DNA from: Molossus alvarezi
Lineage: Eukaryota; Chordata; Mammalia; Chiroptera; Molossidae
Direction of reading: 5' to 3'
Assembly (NCBI GenBank): GCA_037176705.1
Contig: CM073905.1
Coordinates: forward strand, 31,280,986-31,344,985
DNA: 64,000 nt
The notes below the pieces were generated by a model. That model did not search any database and was not told the DNA's origin. It saw only the letters and a list, made by a program, of their open reading frames with translations. How positions within the stretch are numbered: the stretch's first letter is position 1; each line of letters begins with the position of its first letter. A program made the translations under genes and the position numbers. This document shows positions 12,201 through 24,200 of the stretch, one piece after another.

Positions 12201-15200
12201 GAGATTCTGTTTCTCCTTGGGCCCTTTTACCAAACTAAATGGCAAGACTTTGATAGATCTACTGGAGTTTCAAGCCTCCACCCTTGTAACCAAATTAAGA
12301 GGCCAAATGTAGCCCTCGAGTTCTCTGATTGGTCCGGCCTGGTCACATAGCCAAAGGGGGAGGAGGGGTGCCTTGACTGACAGCCTCATCAGAATCAAAG
12401 GAGAGGGCGGGGAGGTTCCCTCAAAAAAAAAAAAAAGGAGGCAGGAAAGTTTCCTTGAGCCAGAGCACCTAAACAAAGGGAGTTGTCATTGCTAATGAAT
12501 AATGCAGGAACTGCCCTCTGGGCTCCCAGGTGGTTTCCCCTCATTTGCTTTTCTTGTCCTGGACTGCTCCTTAGGTCCCACCAACACAGGGGACAGGGCT
12601 ACACTTCCTGCTCTGAAATGAGCAGGCTGGGCAGGAGCAAGGGACTGAAAACAAAGGCTTGTTTTCCTGGGAAGGCAGCCTGCAGGTCTGTTGTGATTGT
12701 AGGCTGCTTGGGGGACCGCAGCTGACAGAGCCCTTCAGAGCAAAACAGCTGGAACAGGGACCTCAGAAGTGCTGCGCCCACCAGCTGAGGGGCAGGCCGG
12801 CCAATCCTGCCCTTCTCTGTGTTGGGAAGGCTGGGGGTGGGGGAGAGCTTGATAACCAACTTCAGAACCGTGTGGCCAGGAGTGGAGGGAGGAAGTGTCC
12901 ACGGCTCTGGGAATAGAAGGAAGGCCAGAGGAGTGCAGGTAGAGAGGGAAAGAGAGGCACAGGAGAAGAAAAAAGGAAGTCTGGGCAGCAGAAGAGAGGA
13001 GAGAAATGAGAGTTAAAAGCCAGAAGAAAAAGGGCACCCAGGAGTGAGAAACCAGGCAGAGGGGGACAAGGAGAAGGGGAAAGAAGTCATCTCTTTATTA
13101 CTGAGCACTCACTAGGGCCAGGAATTGCACATCAAATGCCACCCCCTGGTGAGGTCGTTGTGATCATTCCAATTTCTCAGATGAGAAAGCTCAACAAGGC
13201 ACAGGAGGGAGGAATGGAATGTGGGAGACACAGGAAGAGAACAAGGGTGGGCTCACAGTTTGGTGACAAACGTTTCTCTGCGGAACACCTGCATGCTGTC
13301 CCCAACTCTGATAACCTAATAGATGGACACTGTTATGAGTTCCAGTTTACAGGAATAAGAGGCTCAAAGAGGCAAGGCAGGTGGTACTGGATTTAAGTCC
13401 AGTCTGATGTCTCAACTAGTGCTTTGAGCCACCATGAGGAAGAGAGAAAGGGAGACTCTAGGAGGATAAAGTGAGATGTGGGGAGAGAGAAAGAAAAGAC
13501 AGGTGTAAGATGGTGGAGAGAACTGAAGAGAGATGAGAACATTCAAAAGAATGGATACCCTTGGCAGGGGTACCAGAAATGTTCCGCATCGCCCAATACA
13601 ACAGTCACTCATCACATGGCTATTGAGCCCTTGAAATGTGACTAAATCCAAATTGAGATATACTGAAAGTATAAAATGCACAGAGAATTTCAGTGTCTTA
13701 GAAAACCAATAACAAAAAGGTAAAATATCTCATTAAAATGTTTAATCTTGATTACATGTCGAAATAACAATACTTTAGGCACACTGGGATAAATAAAACA
13801 AATTCTTAAAATTAATGCCAGCTGTTCCTTTTTACTTATTTAATGTGGCTACTGAAATATTTTAAATTGCCTGTGTGGTGTGCTTTATACTTCTATTGGA
13901 GGGTGCTCATGATATCTTGAAACATATGGACATACATATGTAAAAATTAATCAATCTTGTATATTTATAATTAGAACATTGTACAACATGAAATCTACAC
14001 CTCAATATAAAAAAAGGTAAAGAGCCGGGAGCTGTGGCTCAGTGGACTGAGCATCGTCCCATGGACTGGGGGAGGTCCTGGTTCCATTCCAGGTCAGGGC
14101 ACATTCCTCGGGTTGCGGGCTCCATCCCCAGTGTGGGGAGTGCCGGAGGCAGCCGATCTGTTTCTATCTTTCTCCCCCTCTCCCTCCCTCTCTCTCTAAA
14201 AACTCAATGAGTATTTTTTTTAAAAAAATAATGAAAATAAATAAATTTTAAAAAGGAAAGAGAAGAGGGAGGAAGGATAGAGGCTGAGGGGGGGCGGGGC
14301 CAGCACCGGCGGGGGCGGGGCCCGAGGCAGGTGCCGCTTGTTACCCGGCAACGGGCACTGCCGATGACGTCACCGTAGGCGGCGCCATTCATCTCCCCCT
14401 GGGAGGTGCGGGCGGCCGGGCGGCCTCCCTCCTCCTCCCCCGGGCCTGGATGAGATCACCGCGGCGGGCGGCCGGCTGTCCCCGCGCTCCCAACAAATCG
14501 ACTCCTCGGTGAGCGCTGGCATCTCATGATCTCATGGCCCCGTGGGACGGCGCCTGCCGATGAGGTCACAGCCCCGCGCCCCGCGCCCCGCGCCCCGCGC
14601 CCCGCGCCCCGCGCCCCGCGCCCCGCGCCCCGCGCCCCGCGCCCCGCGCCCCGCGCCCCGCGCCCCGCGCTGCCAGCTCCCGGCCGAGGCCTCCGGGAGA
14701 CCCCAGCGCCGGGTCCACGCCTAGACCCGCGGCCCTGCGGCCTCCGCGGACAAAGGAGGGTGCTGATCGTGAAAGGCAGGGCAGCCTTTCCCATTCTCTT
14801 GACCCGGTTCCATTCGCCCTCTTTGAGCATTTCTCCCCGAGGCCCCGTGTCCAGCAGGGAATGACCGCACCGGTCCCCCGGGCGAGGTCAGGAGCCGCGC
14901 GAGGAGACTGGCCCCCGTGACTTCACAGGCGGGAAGTTCTATTCTTAGCTGGCTTACAGCCTGGGGCACCGGGGCTCAGAAGGATAAGGGACCTGCCCCA
15001 GTTACCCTGCTAGGAAAGGATGGAGTAAGGACTTGAACAGAGAGGATGTGAAATGGCCCTTTAACCCTCCTCTTTCTCCCTAGCTGTACCCCACACCTTT
15101 GCACCTTTCTCCCAGTCTCTCCCTGCTCTGATGGGAACAGTGAGCATGGTCCCCGCTTGTTGGGTGCCCACGATGTGCTGGGCACTTTACATTGAAAGTC

Positions 15201-18200
15201 CACGGGCTGAGCCTCCTGGAGGGGTATGATATGGATTAGTTTGCAGATGAGAACAGGAGGCTTAGAGAGGTCAAATGACTTGCAGAGCTGGGCTCTAACT
15301 GTACAGCACAGCCTTTCTACTGCTCCATACCACCTTCTCCAGGAAAACAAGGCTTCCTGTTGACAGTGGACAATATACCCTGTCTCCTCTCGCCCTCCCC
15401 TAGGGTCAGCCATCAGAAGCAGTCCAAGAGGGGCCAGTGAGATCCTCTTAGAGGGCTTCACAACTCACTTGCCAGCATTAGGTTCTCCATCACTTACTAA
15501 CTGCTCATTAACATAGCTCCTCAGCAGATCTCCAGCAACACACTCTGCCAGGGCCAAAAGAGAGGAAGGGAAATGACATTTTCTGAGCGGCTGTGATGAG
15601 CCAGGCACTGAATCAGGGCTTATCACCAAGGACAAAGGTGTGAAGGGTGCGGGTGGGGGTGGGGGAAGTACTTTTCAGCTCCATTTTGCAGACGGAGAAA
15701 CCTGAGTTTATTTTAACTAAAGTCAGATGGCAAGGAAGTACAAGCGTCAGCTCAAATACCATTTCCACAGAGAAAGCCCTTCCCATTTCCCTCAATGAGT
15801 CCTCCGTGAATCGTTTTACTTTCTGCCTAGTGCTGATCGCAATCGGAAGTTTTATGTTTGTGAGTTTATTTGTTTAATGGTGATCTCCTCAACTAAATAA
15901 AGCAGGGACCCTGTCAGTTTCATTCACCGCTGCATCGCCGCACCTACACAGTGCTTGTCACATACAGGAGACACTGACATATTTTTGGAATGAGTGCAGA
16001 GAATTAGTGCTCAGGCTGGTAGGCAGTGCTGATATTCAAACCCAGGTTTGTTTGAGCAAAAAGCGTGGGCTTATTCCATACTTTCTAGGAAGTCTAAGCC
16101 TCTTGGTACCTGTACCTTTCCGTAACATCCCTCTGGTGCTCGCTCAGAGCCTATTCATTTTAGGTTTGCTACAGTACAGACAAGCTTGATGTCCTAGTTT
16201 CCCGACCAGCAGTGTCTTTTCTGGGTAACAGAGAGGAGAGGGCAGGAGGAGGAACTTGGTCGTCACTAGATCACTAGGAAATTAGGTGTGGAAGGGAGGA
16301 GGTTATACAAGCTTATGCCTTCTCTGGTCTTTAATAATAGCTCTGCAAGGAAGGAGACGTGAAAACTACAAAAAGCAGACTCCAGGAAAATGAGGGAATG
16401 GAAACCACAAAGACGCCGTGGTTTTATACGGGCAAAGAGAGGGAGGGAGACGGATGGAACTCAGGAGGTGTGCACAGGGAGCTTCCAAGACACTATTAAT
16501 TTTCTACTTTTTAAGCTGGGTATATGAGATTTTGTTATAATTTTTAATACCTTACATGTGTTATTAAAACAAAAGCCACAAGTTGAACATTTGCTTGCCC
16601 ACTTTTTATATTGACCCATGAGGCGGGGGGCAAATTAGTCCCCCACTTAATATGTGAGACTCAGTTTCAGAGAAGTTCATCATTTTGACTAAGAGCACAG
16701 AGCTAGTAAGTGGCAGAGGTGGGATTTGAACCCAGGTCTGTCTGATGTCAATGTGGATGATCCTGCCTCCTAATAAATGGATACTCAATTTTAAAGACCA
16801 GAGTCGGTGAAACACCTGCCATCGTCTCCCTCTCACCCCCAATCTCCTGTAGAGGCCCTCTTTCTGCTCTTCTAGCCTCCGTGCCCAGGACGAGGAAGAC
16901 GCCAGAAAGCATGCCAACGGCTGGGGTTGGCCTCTGGTGCTGTGGCCTCAGAGGACCAGCTGACAGAGTCCTTGGGGCCGGGCTGAGGCACTACGGGGGT
17001 CACTAGGCTGTGAGGAGTAATCCACCCCTCAGTAGCCACAGTCTGGCGCCCAGTTTCACTGGCTGTGGTTCCCTTGACTTAAGAGCCTCGGCCCGATGTA
17101 CGAGAGGCCCAGGGCCCAGCAACACATACACCAGGAGCTTCCTTACAAACAGGGCCCTGCTCCCTGGGCCCCAGGAGAGGCCTAATTATAAGGTGTTGAT
17201 GATTAAGCCTGAAGTGGCCTGGGACCGTGTTAGCTGCAGAAAGGCGGCCTCTTCCCTCTGTCCCAGTCCCAGGTGAATAGATATGCTTATCTGTCCCCAT
17301 GTCAGCTACAATCTTAGGCACGAATGTCCAGCCCTGTCTGCTTAAAGCACTAGGGCTTAGGTGCAAGGGCGAGAGGGAGGCAGAGAGGCAGACGGTCCTC
17401 TTTCCTGGTGGTCTAGAGCCTGTGATGTGGAACTAGACAGGGCCCTCGGCTGCAGGTTTCTCATTTTCCTGGGATGGTGACTTTGCCCATGTCACTCACC
17501 AGTCTGGCCTCAGTTTCCTCATCTACAAAGTAGGGGATGTGGTAGGCTGCACAGTGACCTCCCAAAGATGTCCACATCCTAATCCCTGGAAACTGAATGC
17601 ATCACCTTATACAGCGCTGGAATTTTGTGCATGTGCAGGTGTGATTAAGAAAAGGACTTTGAGCCCTGGCCGGTTTGGCTCAGTGGTTAGAGTGTTGGCC
17701 TGCAGACCTTAGAGTTCGATTCCGGCCAAGGGCATGTACCTCAGTTGCGGTTAGTCCCCTGCTCCAGTTGGGTGGTGCAGGTGGCAACCAATTGATGTGT
17801 CTCTCACATCGATGCTTCTCTCTCTCTCCCTCTCCCTCCCACTGTGTCTAAAGATAAATGTAAAAATATCCCCGCATGAGGATTTAAAAAAAAAAGAAAA
17901 GGATTTTGAGACAGGGACATTATTCTGGATTATGTGGGTGGGACCAATGTAATCACAAGGGTCCTGGTCAGAGGAATGCAGGAGGGTTAGAGTGAAGGAA
18001 GCAGAGGTTGGGGACCATGTGCTTTGAAGACGGACAAAGGGGCCACAAGCCAAGGGATGCCGGTGGCCTGGAGAAGCTGGAAAAGGGAGCAGATTCTTCC
18101 CTAGAGCCTCCAGAAGGAGCTGTCCTGCTGCCCTGGACATTAGCCTCAGGAGACTGATTCCGGACTTCTAACCTCCAGAACTGTAAGATGATACTTCTGC

Positions 18201-21200
18201 TGCTTGAAGCCACTAAGTCTGTGGTAGTGTTACAGTGGAAGAGGGAATGAATACAGGGGGGAAATAGTTTCCACCGTCGTGAACAGTGGCAGGGTCGATG
18301 GCCGAGAATCTCTGGTGAAGGCCTCTCCCTGAAGGGCTGGCTCTATGTCAGGAGGGGAGGAGGCCAGAAAGTGTGCCCGGGCTGAGAGTGGCCCCTGCTG
18401 CCTCTCCAAATGTCCCTCCTACCACTGTGACTGGCTACATAATTTGTGATACCTGGTGGGAAATGAGAATGTGAGGGCCCTTGTAAAAAATTGTTAAGAC
18501 TATCAAGACGGCCACAGCAGAACATTAAGCCAGGGGTGAGGCCCTTCTGCACAGGCTGCACACCCATGAAGCAGCCCTGCGCCCCACTCTGCCCCAGCTA
18601 TTCTGACTTGATGCTCCTTGCACTCCCCAAGCACGCTCCCACCCCAGGGCCTTTGTACATGCTGTTTCCCTTGCCTGGAATATTCTTCCCCAGATATCTG
18701 CATGGTAGACTCCTTGCTTCTCTCAAGACTTTGCACATATGCCACCTTCTCTGACCACCCTATTTAAAAGAGCAGCCCCTGCCCAGCTGGTGTGGCTCAA
18801 TGGAATTAGCATTGTCCCATGGACTGAGAGGTCCCGGTTCGATTTCCAGTCAGGGCACATGCCTGGGTTTCAGGCTCAATCCCCGGTAGGGGGTGTGCAG
18901 GAGGCAGCCAATGGATGTCTCTCTCTCACATTGATGTGTCTATCTCTCTCTCCCTTCCTCTCTCTCTAAAAAAATCAATTAAAATATATTTATTAAATAC
19001 AAAATAAATAAAAGAGCAGCCCACCACGGCATTCTGTTTCATTTTTCTCCACCTGACATATTGCTTATTTATTTCAGTACCTTGTTTATGTGAAGTCCCT
19101 TGAAAGTGGATACTGTATCTTATTCACTGCTGAATACCTAGAACCTAATACAAAGCCTGGCACAGAGTAGGTGGTTAAAAAAAAACAACACACCTGCTCT
19201 GGCCGGTTTGGCTGAGTGGTTAGAGCGTTGGCGCGCGGACCAGAGTCCCAGATTTGGTTCACACTAAGGGTATATATCTCGGTTGCAGTTTGTCCCCGGC
19301 CCTGGTTGGGGTCGTGTGGGTGGCAACCAGTAGATGTGTCTCTCTCACATCATTCTGTCTTTCTCATCCTCCTCTCTCCCTCCTGCTCTGTCTGAAGATG
19401 AATGCAAAAATGTCCTGGGGTGAGGATAAAAAAAAAAAACACCTAAAAACTGGTTGGATGGATGGATGGAGTCAAGTGTCACAGTGGCTGGCATGCAGTA
19501 TGTGTGCTGTAACAGACTTTGCAATGTGGCGGTGACGATATTATCATCTTTATTCCTGGGGAGGAACGGGGGAAGGGCGGTGTCATGCCTTTCAGGGCCC
19601 CCTTTCCTCTTCTTGCTTTTGTTTTTCCACTAAGCGATCAACCGCGGCTACCACTTACTGAGCTACCATGATCGGAAAGCTTCATTCACAGGCATGATCT
19701 TGTTTAATCTTCGTGTCAGGATTACTACCCCCACTTTACATATGACGAAACTGAGGCTCAGAGCAGTCTCCTAAGTCACCCAAGATCCCATGGCTCTCGG
19801 GTGGAGCAGCTGAGATGGAACCTGTTTGACTCTAAGTCGAGTAAAACCCTCCAGACTGACGGCCCCAGGCCTGCTTCAGGGAACATACGCCGGTGCACAC
19901 TGTCTGAGCACCTACTGTGCGCAGCGTACCGCGCTAGGGATGCGATGAACCACCAGCGACCTGGTTTCTGCTCTCACCAGCACGAAGTCTAGGGGGAGAC
20001 GAGCCAGCACTCACAACATCGCATGAGGCATGAAAAACAGAAGTAACCCAGGGTCAGGCCCGGGCTTCCCGGGGGGAAGTGAGGTATAAACAGAGACCTG
20101 AGGGCAATTAGGGGTCAGCCAGACAGGGCTGGGGGCCAGGGAGACAGGGTTCCCAGCTAAAGAAACAGCCACTGCTCAGGCCTAGAGGTGACAGAATAAG
20201 AGCATGATGGGGGAAGAGGAGGGACCCAGAGCAGTTAAAAACACTGGCAAGTGCCCTGGCCGGTTTGGCTCAGCGGTTGGAGCGTTGGCCTGTGGTCCAG
20301 AGAGGCCCGGATTCGGTTCCTGCTAAGGGCACGTACCTCTGTTGCAGTTTGCCCCTGGCCCTGGTTGGGTCATGCAGGTGGCAACTACTCGATATGTCCC
20401 TTTCACGTCGATATTTCTCTCTCTCTCCTTCCCATTCTATCTGTACAAAAAATGGGAAAATGTCCTCGGGTGAGGATTAAAAAAAAATAAACACACTGGC
20501 AAGTGATGGGTGGGTACCAGGCTGGAAAGGGGCGAGGCCCAGCCAGGTGTTCAAAGACTCTATTGCTTCTGAGCAGCCTCAAAATGATGAACAATGAGCT
20601 AAAACCTGGGGGGGGGATGGTTTTCTGCTGAAACAGGAACAGCCCTGAACACAGACGCCTGGCTGCAGGCAACCTCCTGGTGTGGGGACACGTCTCCCTG
20701 GTAACACCAAGCCCCAGGCGCCTGCGGCAAGCCCATGAGAGAACAGAGAGCACCCCCTCTCCATTCTGGTGCCCCTGCCAGCTCTGCTGCCCTCTCACCA
20801 TGTATTTCTGGGCGCCTTGGAGGCAGGAATGGGCTTATCCTCACAGCGAAGATTTACCAGGCATGGAAAACCCTGTGCGGAGCCTCCCTGGGCTCCTCCT
20901 TGAGGCAGGTATGGGACCTGTCAATCATGTGGCAATGGTGGCTCGGAGCTGTGAACTCATTCACCAGGGGACACACGGCTAGTGACAAAGCCAGATTCAA
21001 ACCCACCTGCTCCAAGACCCAGCCCAGGTTGGGGCGCATGTAGGTAATAAGGAAGTGTAACATCTGTTTCCTTCTTTGGCTCATTCAAGGTCTGACCTTG
21101 GCACTTCTGTGCCCGAAAAGAAGAGCCAGGAGTCTGGCAGCCTTAGTGGGCTCTCAGCCACTGAGCAACAGGTTCGTACCTCCAACCCCCCATCTGCAAC

Positions 21201-24200
21201 CTCCTGCAGAGCCCTGACCCATGAAGGTCACGAGGAGAGTGCACGAAAAGAAAAACATACATTAGCTGCTCCTTTCCCACAGGGGATAGGTTCCCAGACC
21301 CCCAGTGGATCCCCAAAACAGCAGATAGTACAAACCTATGTATATACACTATGTCTTTTCCTATACATACACACGTAGGATAAAGTTCAATTTATAAATT
21401 AGGCATAGTAAGAGATTAACAACAGTAACAAGATAGAACAATTATAAAAATACACTGTGATAAAAGTTACTTAAATGTGGTCTCTCTCTCTCTGATAACC
21501 GGATGGCTACTACGTGACTGGGGTGGGTGGGTAGCATCTACAACGTGGACATGCTGGACAAAGGGATTATTCTCCTCCCGGCTGGCCAGAGCGGGACGGT
21601 TCACCATTTCATCACGCTACTCAGAACGGTGTACAATTTAAAACTTATGGCTTATTTCTGGAATTTTCCATTTAATATTTTCAGACCACACCTGACGGTG
21701 GGTAACTGAAACTTCAAAAAATGAAACTATGGATGGGGGTGGGGGGCTGCTGGACACACACATCGAGCCTCTACTACGTGTCAGGAAAGCTGAGAGGCAG
21801 ACAGCGTCACCTCTGACGGAGGAGGGCACCGAGGCATGGCGCGGGCAGGTGGCTGGCCAGAGGCAGCACAGACGGGAACAGCAGAACCGAGCCTGCCTCC
21901 GGAGCCCAAGCTCTTTCTACTCAACTTTGAAACCTTTTTCTGGACAAGCTGAAAGTTTGGAAATGTAAGCAGTGGGTTCCCTTGGGCCAAACCTCGGTTT
22001 CAGGCCCCTTCCTTCCCCCAGGGACAGAGCAACATCTGGGGTAAATAGGAGACAGGACAGCCAAGCCCACAGCAGTGGAAGCCAACAACAGAGAACCTGC
22101 GGAGCGGCCGCCCCTGCACCACCCAGGCCCCACGGGGAGAGGACGTGAAGTGGACAGCTCCAGGGCCACCTCAGGGAGCCCGGCCGCCTCCCTAATCATT
22201 TAGCAGCAACCGAGCAAATAATCACCACTTAGCTGGCTAATGACTCCCCGCAGCACCCAGAGTGGGGCTGCCACGGCACTCCCACAATGTGGCTGGGAAC
22301 CGTGGGGCTGGGTGGGCCTGAGCGCCAAGTGCTGGGTCTCCCTGCCTCGCCCCGTATGCAAATTCATGCCAACCACTTACATGCACTTAGCTGCTCAGCT
22401 GAGAGTCACCATACGCCTACCGGTGTCCCTGGGCCTAAGCACGAGCGTGGCAGACATCATCCTTGGAGCAGCTGCTCAACAGTTATCCAGAAAGATGCCA
22501 AACTTTCCCCCTTCTGCGCTCTGGTTCTGCTGTCCGCTCTCCCTGGCATGCCCTTTTGGCTTCGTTCTGCCTGACTAAAGGATGGCCCACCCATCCTTTA
22601 TTTAAAAAAACAAAAACAAAAAACTTTTTCCTTTATTGATTTTTAGAGAGAGAGGGGAAGTGAGACCTGGGCATGTGCCCTGACCGGGAATCGAACTGGC
22701 GACCTCTTGATGCAGGGTCGACGCTCAGCCACCAAGCCACCCCGGCTGGACCCCACCCATCCTTTAAGTTCAGTTCTGAGGCTGCCCTATCTAGGAGGAC
22801 TTAGCTAGGGGCTGGGGCAGGTGCTCTTTCCCTATTTTCCAAGAGGACCCTGGAGTTCCTGCTTTCCTGCCTGCAGACCCATCGGAGTGTGAGCTCTGAG
22901 CTTGAAAGCCCTGCATCTGGGTAGCCCCCATGCCTAGCAGAATGCCTGGCACGCTGCTGGTGTTCAATACATATTTGTAGAATGAATATAGGACTAGATT
23001 AAATCATGTGACCTGAAACCAGTAACTTTGGGGCCTTGGTTTCTTATTTTATTTTTTATTTTTTTGGCATTTATCTTCAGATAGAACAGGAGGGGGGGGG
23101 GAAGGAGAGAGAGAGAGAAACATTGACGTGAGAGACACATTGAGTGGTTGCCACCTACACTGCCCCAACTGGGGCCGGGGACAAACTGCAACGGAGGTAC
23201 ATGCCCTTAGTGGGAACCGAATCCAGGACTCTCTGGTCCACGGGCTGATGCTCTAACTGCTGAGCAAAACCGGCCAGGGCTGGGGCCTTGGTTTCTTCAT
23301 CTGTAGACTACGAAGATCTTTCTGGGCCTAACAGTCTGTGAACAAGAGTGCAGGGGTGTCGCCCAGCCTCTGAGGGAGAGGCCTCTGGAATGTCCAAAGT
23401 GGGCATTCATCATCACGGTTCGGCCCCTGTCAAAGCCAGGCCAAAGCCTTGTGAATTCCTCCAGCCTCTGCTAAGGGGGCTGGTGTATATATTCAAGTTC
23501 TCTTCACCTGCAAGGAAGTGAAGCGGACGTTGGCCCCCCTGAGCCAAAAGGGGACTTTGGAAGAATGCTGGCTTATCTCCGGCTGCAGAGGAGCTCCGAA
23601 CTGCCAGGCCGCCTCCCCGCCCAAGCAGGACCTCTCCTCTCCACCGGACTTCCTCCAGCTTTCACATGCACACGACTGGTGAAGTGCAGACTGACCCGCG
23701 GCGCTGCTCCCGGTGCTGAATGAATGAATGAATGAATGCATGCCCCGCCCTGTGTGTTCCTGGGTTCCCAGGATTGTCAGTGATGGGCAGGTAAGTAGGG
23801 GCACTGAGAACAGCCATGGCTCGGGTCTGGTTGTGCTTATCCAGTTAATCCCAGAGAAGGGCAGGCCTTGGGATGGGCGGCCACCCTAAGAGGGGTTGAC
23901 TGCAGCTGGGGTGGCGCCGGGGCCAGCTCTCTCCACTGTGACCATCTGAGCTGGTGAAAGGTATCATCTTTCAACCTGGAAAGTGATTTGCAAAGGCCCA
24001 GTGCTGGGGAGAGGGGGGGCAGGAGAGTTTAAATAGCAGCTGTGTTCCTAATTTCCCCAGGAGGAGGCCTGGCCGCCCCTCCTCCGCGCTGAGTGTTTGC
24101 CATTAAAAACAAACAGTATCATTTGGTTCAATATAAAATGAATTAAAGGAAATTAAACTGAGGGGGCCATGTGGCAAGCCTTGTCTTCCATTGTCTGAAG

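Larger units (their letters stand above)
14275..14930. promoter_or_regulatory. Intronic CpG island, candidate internal promoter
   Basis: A CpG-rich block inside RNFT2 intron 7 with several GC boxes (GGGGCGGGGC near 14290 and 14312), an RFX X-box, a perfect CRE and a heptamer array. No TATA box was seen. Such an island well away from the gene start usually marks a promoter. A minus-strand transcript could splice to RNFT2 exons 8-11; a plus-strand transcript would be antisense. Neither can be shown from sequence alone. Confidence 0.6.

Noticed and set aside
14526..14864. Arg/Ala/Pro-rich open frames in the intronic CpG island
   Set aside because: They are translations of the heptamer array; no independent coding evidence.
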